64,000 nt of DNA from Hsuehochloa calcarea. Taxonomy: Eukaryota; Streptophyta; Magnoliopsida; Poales; Poaceae. Location of the stretch: the NCBI GenBank assembly GCA_036346395.1, contig JAYEVG010000075.1:50352-114351 (forward strand). Direction: 5' to 3'. This document shows positions 23,092-33,639 of the stretch, piece by piece. The stretch's first letter is position 1; each line of letters opens with the position of its first letter. Position numbers and translations under genes: made by a program. The notes beneath the pieces are model-generated. The model was given only the letters and a program-made list of their open reading frames with translations, had not been told where the DNA came from and did no database searches.

Positions 23092-23903
23092 TGACGAGGA
23101 TCTAATGATCCTCATTTTATCTTTTATCTATAATTCTTATTATGGGTAAATATGATGTCACATAGTCCCCAGAAGTACCCCTTATACTTATAAGGGGGAG
23201 GCCTATTAAGTGATTATAAGATCTTCTACAATCACCCCCATGGTCGTAAGTCTTACTACGACTATGTCATGGTCGTAAGTCCTTCTACGACCACTACCTG
23301 GTCGTAAGTCCTTCTACGACCATTACCCAGTCGTAAGTCCTTCTACGACTATTGCCCAGTCGTAAGCCCTACTACGACCAAGTAAGCCACGACCACCTTA
23401 TAATCAAACCTACAAGCGAGTGGGTCCAATTGATTAAGGAATCCGAACGGTCCACACGCACTATTATTCTGCGTAGTAATAGTGCTTAAATACCCCATTA
23501 CTTCTGAGAGATAACTGCCAGACGGCGTGAAGAAGCCAATGCGCTGGTAATTACTGCCATCATGCGCCCATTACTGGCTTAAATAGGCGCCTCTTCCGCA
23601 GGACAAAACGGCTACTCCTTCACGACTATATAAAGACATCAATCAGAGGGTGAAAGGGAGGCGAAAGAGAGTAAGTCAAGGAGAAACACAAGCATCTTGT
23701 TATCCGTAATAGCCCTAGTTTCTTGCTTGATCATCGAGAATCTGATCAATACCATACACATACAGGAGTAGGGTTGTTATTCTCCCCGGAGAAGGCCTGA
23801 ACCTGTCTAAACATCCCGTGTCAACCACTCTGCGTGATTTCATCTCTAGGAGACCCCCCGAATCAAATAATCTTTACGTAAGATCGGTTCTAATACACCG
23901 ACA
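23092..23903 (+). repeat. 3' LTR of the gypsy element
   Basis: Near-identical partner of 10446-11254, with the same hairpin array (23242-23379) and TATA box (23627-23634). Immediately followed by the target duplication ACATT. Confidence 0.96.
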
Positions 23904-23908
23904 ACATT

Positions 23909-25644
23909 GATAACCTAAGTGATCATCCGCAACATCTTGAGCAGTAGCAACCAGGCAAGCAGTTTGATCATGTTAATCCCAGTATTTTTCAAGTCTAATA
24001 TATTGATTTCGACTTGTATGTATGCATTGCTATTTTGTTGTTAAATTATGGTTAGTATCCTATAGTTGCATAATCTGTAGGAATTGATTATCCTCTACTA
24101 CCATGAGCCTAGGTTATTGGCTGTGATTTGAGTTCGATGGATGAGCTCTTGTCACTTAGTAGATTGCGTTTGAGATTGCTTAGAAATGCTTAGTTTCGGT
24201 AGTAAAGGGCGATCATCGATTTAGTCGATGATCTTGATCACACATCTATTTATTATTCTATTATGTCCAGCACTTGTGCTTTGTTACTTTGTAAAGTCAA
24301 AAACTAAAAATAAAATTATTTTAGACTTGGGCACAATGGTGTGTTGGTGTGATCTGTTGGTGTGAATGGAATGGTGCCTAGGTCATCAAGGACCGAGTTA
24401 CTTGTGTCACTAAGCCAAGCGCTTTTGCGTGCTAACCACACGAGAGGGATATGGGATATCTCTTGACTTAGTACTTTGGCGTGTGTTAGCTCCGAGTCGC
24501 AGGAGGGGGTTGTGTGTGTTGTGTGAAAAAGGGTCTGTGTTCTTGCGTGCGGTGTGCGGTGGTAGAGATTCCGGGTAGGCTCTCCACCTCGAGGGGCATC
24601 GTAGTTGTCCAAGGCTTTACCCGCGATGGGTAGTTGACCGAGGCTTTACGATGACTCCGACACAACGTATGGGTTTCTATCCATATGGGCGACTCGCAGT
24701 TAATGCATAATATTGAAAATGTCTCGAAGGACTTAGCTGTGCTGGCACACCAAAGGAAGTATGCTAATCGTGTGGCAAAAAGGCGGTCTGATGTGTGGGT
24801 ACATTGGTACACCTCTGCAGGGATAAAACTATTCGAATAGCCTCGTCCTAGGTTCTGGACATGCTTGGTAAGGTCGTGCAAGAACTAGACTACAACCTTT
24901 TTATTAAAATTTGACGGGGTTGGCCTGGATGGGTAATTCATGCTATTGTTGTGGTGACTATGGGTTTAGTCACTTCCAGGATTGTTGTTGTCCTCTATCT
25001 ATTGTTATTATTGTTGTCGTTACTGTTATTTGAACATTAAAAACAGATTTGTCAACTTGCTTTTAAATGTACTACACTATTGCAAATAAAGATTGCTTTA
25101 TGCTGAAAATGAGACATACAGCCTCCACTTAAATAAACTTGCATGTAGCATATGAATAGGTCTGTTATTCTACACGTAAGTCTTGCGGAGTACAATTTTT
25201 GTACTCATTTGCTTTGCTTAACTATTTGTTGCAGAGGAGGAAGGTGAGCCCCAAGGGCCTCACTTTTGTGAGATGTGCTGCGGGTTTGACGACTAGCTTG
25301 GCGGCCCAATCGGTTGCCTTGTGGGTAAAGGCACACTGATTGGCTCTTTGTTTATGACCATCTTATGGCACTTTTGCTTCCGCTGTTTATTTTTGTATTT
25401 ATATGTATTTGGCCGGTCGGCTTCTCTTTTGTAATAACTATCCTTTATTTAGATTAACTTCTGGTTTGTTGATGTGCTTCGGTTCTATGTGAATGAATGG
25501 AATTGATGCACAAATTTTGTAAAGGGGTGTGTATACTACATTTCTAGGAAGTATACATGTCTCGAGTCTCGGTTTATTTGATTTGTGATGCTAGGACCGA
25601 ATGGATGGTTAAGCATTACAAGCCAGATAAACCGGGGTCTCACA
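23909..25644 (+). repeat. Right part of the older LTR interrupted by the gypsy element
   Basis: It continues the sequence that stops at 10445. It carries the shared LTR module at about 24806-24860, with palindrome CTATTCGAATAG at 24829-24840. It has U5-like text with TGGCGGCCCAATCGGTTGCC, TTGCTTCCGCTGTTTATT and GGCCGGTCGGCTTC, and ends GGGGTCTCACA at 25644. The same landmarks in the same order occur in the LTR at 3918-6835, which supports an LTR of related type. The following base pairs belong to a copia element. Confidence 0.75.
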
Positions 25645-26868
25645 ATCTAGACAGGGGGAGTATCGATCTTTTGGTAGATCGTTTCGGAGAGGTTTAGGTG
25701 GTTCTCGTGTGCATTATTATGATTTTGTTCCTGATCATTTTTCTGCTGCTTCTACTGTTGTTCCCAGGCATCGTGCATCTCAGTACTGGATTCCTAGATC
25801 CTTTATCACTAACCCCAGTACTGAGGCACAGATATTTTCTGCTTGTGCTTTTTAGGTCCGTCGTGCGAGGAAGGAGGACATATGGATTGTTGACTCCGGG
25901 TGTTCTCGACATATGACCGGAGATTCTAGATGGTTCTCCTCCCTCACACGTGCATCCGGCAATGAATTGATTACTTTTGGGAATGCTTCTACCGGGACCG
26001 TGACTGCCAAGGGCACTGTGCGCGTCAACAACAAGTTCATGCTTAAAGACGTCGCTTTGGTAAGTAAGCTGAGGTATAATCTTCTATCTGTTTCTCAGCT
26101 GCTTGATGAGGGTCTAGAAGTGAGGTTTAAAAGTGGTGACTGTAGAGTTCTAGATTCCTCGGGTGAGCTTGTTTTTGAGATCTCCAGATTTGAGAAGATC
26201 TTTTGTGCAAATTTCAGTATTTCTTCAGCTTCCAGTCCTAGATGTCTTGTAGCCTCTGATTCTCATGATCTTATTTTGTGGCATCGTAGACTTGGACATA
26301 TAGGCTTTGATCATCTGTCTAGAGTCAGTTGCAAGGACTTGATTAGAGGTTTGCCTAGGCTGAAGGCTGTTAAAGATCTTGTGTGCTCACCCTGTAGACA
26401 TTGTAAGATGGTGTCTGCTTCCCATCCACCTCTTACCTTAGTGATGACTGATGGACCAGGATAGCTTTTGCACTTAGACACTGTTGGTCCTTCTAGAGTT
26501 CAGTCAGTTGGTGGGAAATGGTATGTGCTTGTGGTTGTGGATGATTTCTCCAGGTATTCATAGGTTTATTTTTTGGCTTCTAAGGACGAGGCGTTTGTTT
26601 TCTTTAGAGAATTAGTCCTTAGACTTGATGTTGATATTCTTGAAGCTTTGAGAGCCATTAGGAGTGATAATGGGATATAATTTAAGAATTCTTCCTTTTC
26701 TACCTTCTGCTCTGATAGGGGAATTGAGTATCAGTTTTCTTCTCCTAGAGTTCCTCAGCAGAATGGTGTTGTAGAGAGGAAGAACATGACCCTTGTAGAG
26801 ATGGCTCGGACCATATTAGATGAGCATTCTACTCCTAGGAGATTTTGGGCTGAGGCGATCTCTACTGC
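25645..26868 (+). pseudogene. Copia protease and integrase, decayed
   Basis: The copia sequence starts abruptly at the LTR end, inside the gag-protease region; gag and the 5' LTR are missing. In one frame, with several in-frame stops (for example near 25853, 26461 and 26679), it reads WIVDSGCSRHMTGD, the protease active site. LWHRRLGHIGFDHL, the pre-integrase domain, comes next, followed by integrase pieces (VVVDDFSRYS, IRSDNG, PQQNGVVERKN). The order protease-integrase-reverse transcriptase defines Ty1/copia. The stops and missing 5' end make it a relic. Confidence 0.92.
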
Positions 26869-28524
26869 TTGTATATGTCCAATAGGGTTTTCTTGAGATC
26901 TGTGATTGGGAAGACTTCGTTTGAGCTTAGATTTGGTCATTCACCCAAAGTCTCTCATTTCAAGATTTTTGGCTGCAAGTGCTTCATTCTTAAACATGGC
27001 AACCTTGATAAATTTGAGTCTAGATGTTCTGATAGCATATTTCTTGGATATCCTGCTCATTCTCGTGGCTATCGTGTATTTAATGTTGACACTAACAAAA
27101 TTGTTGAGACTTGCGAAGTCACTTTTGATGAGGCTAGTTCTGGTACTAGACCCGATGCTACAGGTACACAGGTTCCTGAAATTCAAGGAAGCATCTTCGT
27201 CGATGATGACTCTGAGGATGAGGACTCAATACATCATCCAGACACTTCTGAGAGGGTTGGAGAGCCTGCTACTACTACTCCAGTTTCAGCTGAGCAGCCT
27301 CCTCCTATCTTCACCGATGACTTGAGTGGCTCTGTTCCTACCTCCACAGCTCGTGAGGTAGAGGCCACTTCTGCACCAGGAGCTCCTCTTCATATTCAGC
27401 GACTACATCCACCTGAGCAGATGATTGTGGGTCTTCAAGAGCGAGTCACTCGCTCCAGGTTTATTTCTCTTGATTCTCATGCTCATTTTGCTTTTGTCAC
27501 TTCTTTTGAACCCCGAGATATCACCCATGCTTTATCTGATTTCTCTTGGGTCAATGCCATGCATGAAGAGCTTAAATTTTTTGAAAGAAACAAAGTCTGG
27601 ATCTTAGTTGAGCCTCCTTCTGATTCTCATGTTATTGGAACAAAATGGATTTCTAAAAATAAGCAAAGTGAGGATGAATTGGTTGTTCGCAATAAGGCTA
27701 GACTTGTTGCTCAAGGTTATTCCCAGGTAGAAGGCTTAGACTTTGAAAAGACTTTTGCTCCTGTAGCTAGATTGAAAGCCATTCGCATTTTACTAGCATT
27801 TGCAACATCCAAGGGTTTCAAGCTTTTTGAAATGGATGTTAAAAGTGCTTTCTTAAATGGTTTCATAGAAGAAGAGGTCTTTGTCAAGCAACCACCTGGT
27901 TTTGAAAATCATAAGTTCCCAAATCATGTTTTTAAACTCTCCAAAGCCTTGTATGGATTGAAGCAAGCTCCTCGAGCTTGGTATGATAGGCTTAAGAGTT
28001 TCTTGCTTGAAAATGATTTCAAAATGGGAATGGTTGATAAAACCTTGTTCACTCTCAGGCATGGCAGTGATTTTTTATTAGTTCAGATTTTTGTGGATGA
28101 TATCATATTCGGTGGTTCTTCTCATGCTTTAGTGTCCAGATTTTTAGATTCTATGAGCAGTGAGTTTGAGATGAGCATGATGGGAGAGTTGACATTCTTC
28201 CTTGGTCTTCAAGTTAAACAACTGAAAGAAGGCACCTTCATCCACCAGAGTAAGTATACAAAGGACCTTCTTCGGCGCTTCAATATGGGAAGCAGTAGGC
28301 CAATGTCTACTCCCATTGCCACAACCACCGCGCTGGACCCTGATGAGGATGGAGAGCCCGTGGACCAGAAGGAGTACCGCAGCATGATTGACTCCTCCTC
28401 TACCTCACAATACGAGGTAGGACATACAATTTCTTTGTATGTCCATGCGCTCGCTTTCGAGCTTCCTCGTGCTTCTCATCGTCAAGCGAGACGTCGCATA
28501 TTCAGTACCTTCAGATACTCTTGA
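26869..28524 (+). pseudogene. Copia integrase end and reverse transcriptase (SIRE-like)
   Basis: A 551-codon open frame. Residues ~1-75 end the integrase (FELRFGHSPKVSHFKIFGCK). A variable linker rich in Ser, Thr, Pro and Glu follows, then reverse transcriptase: WVNAMHEELKFFERNKVW, FEMDVKSAFLNGFIEEEVF, YGLKQAPRAWYDRL and catalytic FVDDIIFGG, a form common in the SIRE/Maximus lineage. It ends in a run-on frame after DQKEYRSMI, so RNase H continues in other frames to 29029. It is the best-preserved part of this element. Confidence 0.93.
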
Positions 28525-29029
28525 CTTTGTACTGGTATTCTTCTTCTTCTGCTCTCTCAATTCGAGCATTTTCTAATGCTGATTTTAAGGGTGTAGAGTG
28601 GATAGGAAGAGTACTTACGCACGTGTTATTTCTTAGGCACATCCCTTGTTTCTTGGTCTTCTAAACAGTCTTACATTGACTGACCCACACCGAGGCCGAG
28701 TATGTAGCTCTTGCGCTGGTTGCTCTCAGGTTCTCTGAATCTTATCCACGCTGCGGGACTATGGGTTATTTTTGGAGAGTGTTCCTCTTTTCCGTGACAA
28801 CACTTCTGTCATAAACATTGCCAAAAACCCAGTGCAACATTCTAGGACTAAGCACATTGATATTCGATACCATTTTCTGAGATACCATGTTGAGAAGGGT
28901 GATGTTGTGCTTCACTTTGTAGAGTCTGAGCAGCAGCTTGCAGATATTTTCACTAAAGCGCTTGATTCTTCTCGTTTTGCTACTTTGCGGGGAGAATTAG
29001 GGGTTATTAGTCCTCTTGGGCTGTTTTGA
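28525..29029 (+). pseudogene. Copia RNase H, decayed
   Basis: Frames are broken to about 28770. Then an open block (28772-29029) reads RDNTSVINIAKNPVQHSRTK, HIDIRYHFLRYHVEKGDV and ADIFTKALDSSRF, the RNase H end of copia polyproteins, with a TGA at 29027-29029. It completes the pol region started at 25645. Confidence 0.88.
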
Positions 29030-30009
29030 GAGGGGTTTTGCTCTTTTTGCATTCATTGTATCATAATGCATTTTAAAATTCGAATTTCTTGCATTGTATT
29101 ATAAACTTATAGAGCTTTGATTATTATCCTTGTGTGGCGTGTTTTCATACTTTATACCTTGCCATGTCCTGTGATAGTCTGCTAGACTTTTTTTATGGCT
29201 CTTCTTGTTTAGCTTAGCTTTTGCCTTGCTAGCTTTATATCTATGAGCAAAATTGAATCAAATCATGTTTTTTTGGATCTTGTGACTAGTTTTGTTTAGT
29301 GATCCTCTCATGATTCATGCCATGTCATATAGGTTAAATTGAGTTTTGAACTGAGTTTGAGCTGTAAAATGAGCTTTGTTATTTCTTAAGTCAAGCAAAT
29401 GAAGAATGAGTTTTTATGTGCGAAAAAAATGATCTCACCTATTCTTTCTCATAAGACTGCTTGCCATTGCACTAGGCATGAATTCAGGGGGAGTTTTGGA
29501 TGACCTAGACCATTCTTTTAAGCTTCTTGCTTGAGATGGTCGCGGCAAGGCTTGAGATCTAACACATTGCTATAAAAATATATATATATCATTTTCAGCA
29601 AAATACTCTAATTGCTAAGTGCTTGATTAAATTGCTTCATATTTGAACTCCCAATGCTCAAAATGCCCCGGTTTCTGATTTCTGGTCTCTATTTTACTTA
29701 TAGACATGGGTTGACTCATTTTTGGATACCTTGGTGAAACTATTATATTGAGCAACTTATCGTGGTATCAATTCATTTAATCTCAGATTATTGTTATTTT
29801 GGTCTTAGCTTTGCAGTACATGATTTGCCATGATTGAACACAGCTTCTTCACTTAATATGGCTTGGTGTAATACTTGTACTGTCTTCATAGATATTCTTC
29901 ATGGCTCCTTTTGCTAAAGTTCAAAAATAAAAGATTAGTCATTCCTTCATGCTCTAACTTTTTCCTTGCATCTTGATGAATTCATTGTCAAAGGGGGAAA
30001 TTAGAGAAA
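29030..30009 (+). other. Copia 3' internal untranslated region with polypurine tract
   Basis: AT-rich and without an open frame. SIRE-type elements can have an envelope-like gene here; none is visible. CAAAGGGGGAAATTAGAG at about 29991-30008 is a likely polypurine tract just before the LTR. Confidence 0.65.
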
Positions 30010-32252
30010 ATGTGGTTTTTAGAGCTTTTGGAGTCATAAAGGGAAAATGTATTTTCTGGAAATTGGTTATCATTGTGAGTGGATTCTCTTGGTTTTATTG
30101 CCTTTTCTGATTTTATTTGCAAATCTAGAAGACTCACAATGATCAAAGGTCAAATAGAGCATTTGTTCTTTCATATGGACCGAAGTGAGATTTTTGGCTA
30201 TTTTCTGGAAATTGAAGCTTTTTGTGCTCTCTTCGCCTTATCTCGCTTGCCTATGCTATTCTGAAGCCAGCTTGGTCGTTTCCTAAGCTTTCTTTTGCTT
30301 ATGGACCAAGTTGTGCCTTTACGCGAAAACTGCGAGTATTTTATTTTTCAAACCACTTAACTACATTTTCTGGTAAATTGCCAATGTGTTCATCAACAGG
30401 GAGATTGTGGATATCGTGGGGATATGTGCATGATCTTAGAGTGATGAGTCAATTGGCAATGGCGTTGTTTGTTTGACGAATCTCGCATTTTCAAAAAACT
30501 TGATCTTTGTCGAGTCATTAGCGATGCGGCCGTGCGCAAGCCGGTCGGCCGTGAGCGTGTGGATTCGATCGGCAATACTTGCCGGTCCGACCGGCCACAG
30601 TTTATGATGGAGTTTGGAGCTAGGACAAAAATAGGTTGTGTAGGCATGAGAGGGGAGTCTCCTGGATGTGTTCACATAATTTTTGGAGCTCCCAGTCAAA
30701 AGTTCTATCCAGTTGAAAATTCCAGAGAGGTTGCGAATTTTCGAGTTGAAATTTGGCTAAGTCTTTTGGGGCGGTCCGACCGCCGTTATGGAATCGGTCC
30801 GACTGCTGGGAAATCGGTCCGACCAGCATGGTAGGGCGGTCAGACCGGCTTCCACTTGGACTTCGGCCATTTTGGCATTATTATGTTTTGATGATATCTA
30901 TTGTATGAGTTTCAATGCTTTATTATTGCATATTGTATTATTGAGCTAACGTGGGTCAAGTTGTGAAGAACTTATTCCCGGACACGATTTCTTTGTCTAT
31001 TGCTGTGCAGGTGGCTTGCAGGTCAACGGCGAGGAGGATCGGGACTAAGCTTGGAGAGCTGAGGTCCAGAAAGATCATGGATGCCGGGTGAGGTCGTGTG
31101 ACTCAAGCATGGTGCAGAATGGACAAGATGGATCGAACGGGCAGTTCGTTGCAGCTGGTTGGATTAAGCGGCGCGAGGGTCGGTGCAAGTGCCTTGGAGG
31201 TTCCGATGGGATTCGTACGGGAGAGACTTGCCAACATGATGAGAGCCGCTGATCAACCTACACGTGGTGAAGCAGGTGATTGCTTCAACAGATTTGTGTG
31301 TGTGTGGGTTCCATTTGTGTTGGGCCTTAATGGGAGCCCATGAGAGAAGCCCTAGCCTCTCCTATAAATAGAAGGGGGAGATGGAAAAAAAACCCCAAGC
31401 ACCCAAGCACTCATTTGCAAAAAAACCTAGTTAGGGTTAGGGTTTGGAGAGGAGAGGAGAGGAGAGAAATTTGTGTGTGCTCTTGGATTGAGCTCTTGTC
31501 CTCCTTGAGGGAGTGGCTTTGTAAGCAACATCTTGAATAAATCAATCTATGGATGTTTGATCAAGGGTGAAGTCTCATTTGCTTTCTTCTCTCTTTTGAT
31601 GATTTTGATGATTCCTTGATCCGGGTGTTTATGCTTGGTCTCTTGACCGATTTTACCTTGCTATGATGTGTGGGAATACTCCTAGAATCATCTAGATCAT
31701 CAATCCCCCACAAGCAAGTTTTGGATCAAAATTTTCATATTTCTAGGTTTTGGAACACTTCTTTGGTAAAACCTTAAAAGATCGATTCTTTGAAGTGGAT
31801 CTGGACGATCGTCGCTAGAAATAGGTCTTAGATATCCTTAGCGAGGTGTGCTCCAAATTTGGTCAAGTTTCATTGGTTGAATCAAAAGTTAGACCAATTT
31901 TTGTTTTGGATTTGGGCTTTGTGCGTTGCCTCTGGACTAAATCGATCTGACCGATTTCTCAGCACCGGTCCGACCGCCCGACAATCAGACCGCCAATTGA
32001 GCGTTGGTCCGACCGCCAGGCAGTCAGACCGCCAGCACTACACCGGTCCGACCGGTCCAGTGAGATCAATTATCCATTATTGTGTCTTGTGGTTAAGGGG
32101 GTAATCGAATTCAGCACAAGGCTTCCTCTGTACATGTACTGATCTTCTTAGCTTTCATAGCTAAAGGAGAAAAGTGTGTGTTGAATTTGATTAAGGCAAA
32201 AAATCGAGAAAACACCTATTCACCCCCCTCTAGTCGCCTTTATGGTCCTACA
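30010..32252 (+). mobile_element. 3' LTR of the copia element, ~2.2 kb
   Basis: The block runs from the polypurine tract (start about 30010, TGTGG) to CCTACA at 32252. Its last 574 bp match window positions 1-573. TATAAATA at 31363-31370 is a clear TATA box, followed by a purine-rich leader. GGTCCGACCG-type inverted repeats occur twice, at about 30576-30855 and 31948-32060. The 5' boundary is uncertain by a few bases. Confidence 0.8.
31363..31370 (+). promoter_or_regulatory. TATA box in the copia LTR
   Basis: CTATAAATAG lies in a GC-balanced context about 30 bp upstream of an A-rich leader, as in active LTR promoters. Confidence 0.65.
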
Positions 32253-33137
32253 GTATTCCACTTAGGTTGAAATGTGTGCACTCGCTAAGGGCATCCCTCT
32301 ATGTCGTACTTCACATCGTAGCATATTGGGTTAGACTTGACGACTGTGAATGTACACCGCATCGACAAGGTCTAAATTTGACCGCTTCCTGCACGGTCTC
32401 CTTGAATTTGTATATAGCTCCTTGCCTGACCTTGCTCTGGTCGTACTCGCACGGCTCACGGGAGCCTTCGTTAACAACGAGGTTGTCGAACTACTATGTG
32501 TTCCACTGGGATGGAACCGCCTGCTGGTCCACATCATCCTCATCGTTGGATCCTTCATCTTCGAACAATGCCATGTAGTCCCAATCTTCGAGATCTATCC
32601 TTTGCATTAGAGCTTCTAGCTTCTCACCCTTGTCAGCAAGCTCACTAGTTTGCCTGACTGAAAGAGCTACTTCCGTAGTGTCTTCATCGACAGCATTAGC
32701 AACTCGAGAGCTTCGGCCATTGAGTGCGCCGCATTGTGGCTGGAGTCTCCGACTTCTTATTTGGCATTACCACCCCCTTTTGTTCAACCATCAATGCAGG
32801 AGTGAGCTTGACATAAACCTGGGCCAGAAAGACCAAATCCCACCCTTCTTCCCTCAGTGTACATATGACTACTATGACCTTGTTCCCTTGAGATGCACTA
32901 ACTCCCAATATGTAAGGTGTGTTGCTCAGGGTGTAAGGCAACTCAATCTCAAATCATACACAGCATGATCCAAATCAAATGAGTGAAACAACCACCGCAT
33001 CACAACGCCCCATTTACGTTGCTCTGGTCTTGGCAGGGGCACGGTCACCGATTGGAAATAACGCAAATCAATCCCCTCGGGACCCTCAAGAATAATCCCC
33101 TGACCGTAGTAAATTTTAAAATTGGTGGCATCTGATA
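32253..33137 (-). pseudogene. MuDR-type transposase N-terminal part, cut by the copia LTR
   Basis: On the minus strand from 33137 the sequence reads FKIYYGQGIILEGPEGIDL, then VVMRWLFHSFDLDHAVYDL. After frame changes it reads QGNKVIVVICTLREEGW, an acidic ALFEDEGSNDEDDVDQQ, and VNEGSREPCEYDQSKVRQGA. The last part begins the MuDR DNA-binding domain, which continues FTVVKSNPICYDVKYDIEGC and HTFQPKWN up to position 32253. There the copia LTR begins, so the remainder of the transposase is missing from this side. Stops and frameshifts show decay. It is a Mutator-like transposase in which the copia element probably landed. Confidence 0.78.
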
Positions 33138-33438
33138 TATTTGACGTACTGCATTATAAACAAGATTTTCATGATTAACCACATATCTAAAACTAAACTA
33201 CCAACCGAAAAGGATTATGTACAACATACTATACTACGTAACCGTACATCTAAAGATATGTAATACATTCGGTTAAAAATTATCTGAAAGGTGGGCAACC
33301 GGACGGGCAGCGCTTTGCTAGCTTCTCTCCTCCCCTCTACTCCTCTCCCTTCCCTCCCTTGTTTCTCTTTTTTTCCCAAATAAAAGTGAGTTTTTCCTAA
33401 ATTTTAGGGTTTCGAGGGTCTTTTATAGGGGATATTGT

Positions 33439-33633
33439 GTCACCATTTGGAATGACGACAGAGATCTACGGGATCCCTATCGCCATTTGAAATGACAGTT
33501 TTTCAATTTTTTAAATTAAAAAAATGAAGGATCCTTGTCGCCAACTGGCGACAGAGGGCTCTGGGTACTGTTGAGCCCCCTGTCACTAATTGGAATGACA
33601 ACAGAAGCCTGTCGCCATTCCAATTGGCGACAG
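33439..33633. repeat. Cluster of TGTCGCCA/TGGCGACA inverted motifs
   Basis: Five related units occur at about 33439, 33478, 33537, 33590 and 33608. The best (33608-33633) reads TGTCGCCATTCC then AATTGGCGACAG, an almost perfect inverted repeat. The third, TGTCGCCAACTGGCGACAG, is also palindromic. They sit upstream of the MuDR fragment. Role unknown; a subterminal array of a transposon is one possibility. Confidence 0.75.
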
Positions 33634-33639
33634 ATGCCT

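Larger units (their letters stand above)
10446..23903 (+). mobile_element. Complete Ty3/gypsy LTR retrotransposon, 13.5 kb
   Basis: Two near-identical direct LTRs (10446-11254 and 23092-23903) start TGACGAGG and end ACCGACA. A 5-bp target duplication ACATT lies at 10441-10445 and 23904-23908. A primer-binding site follows the 5' LTR and a polypurine tract precedes the 3' LTR. The internal order is gag, protease, reverse transcriptase, RNase H, integrase, as in Ty3/gypsy. After integrase come about 5.8 kb with repeats and an opposite-strand multi-exon gene, a layout known from Tat-type grass gypsy elements. The pol frames are broken at several points, so this copy should not move by itself. 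Confidence 0.96.

Noticed and set aside
29030..30009. Envelope-like gene expected in some SIRE-type copia elements
   Set aside because: No open frame or membrane-type segment is present in this stretch.
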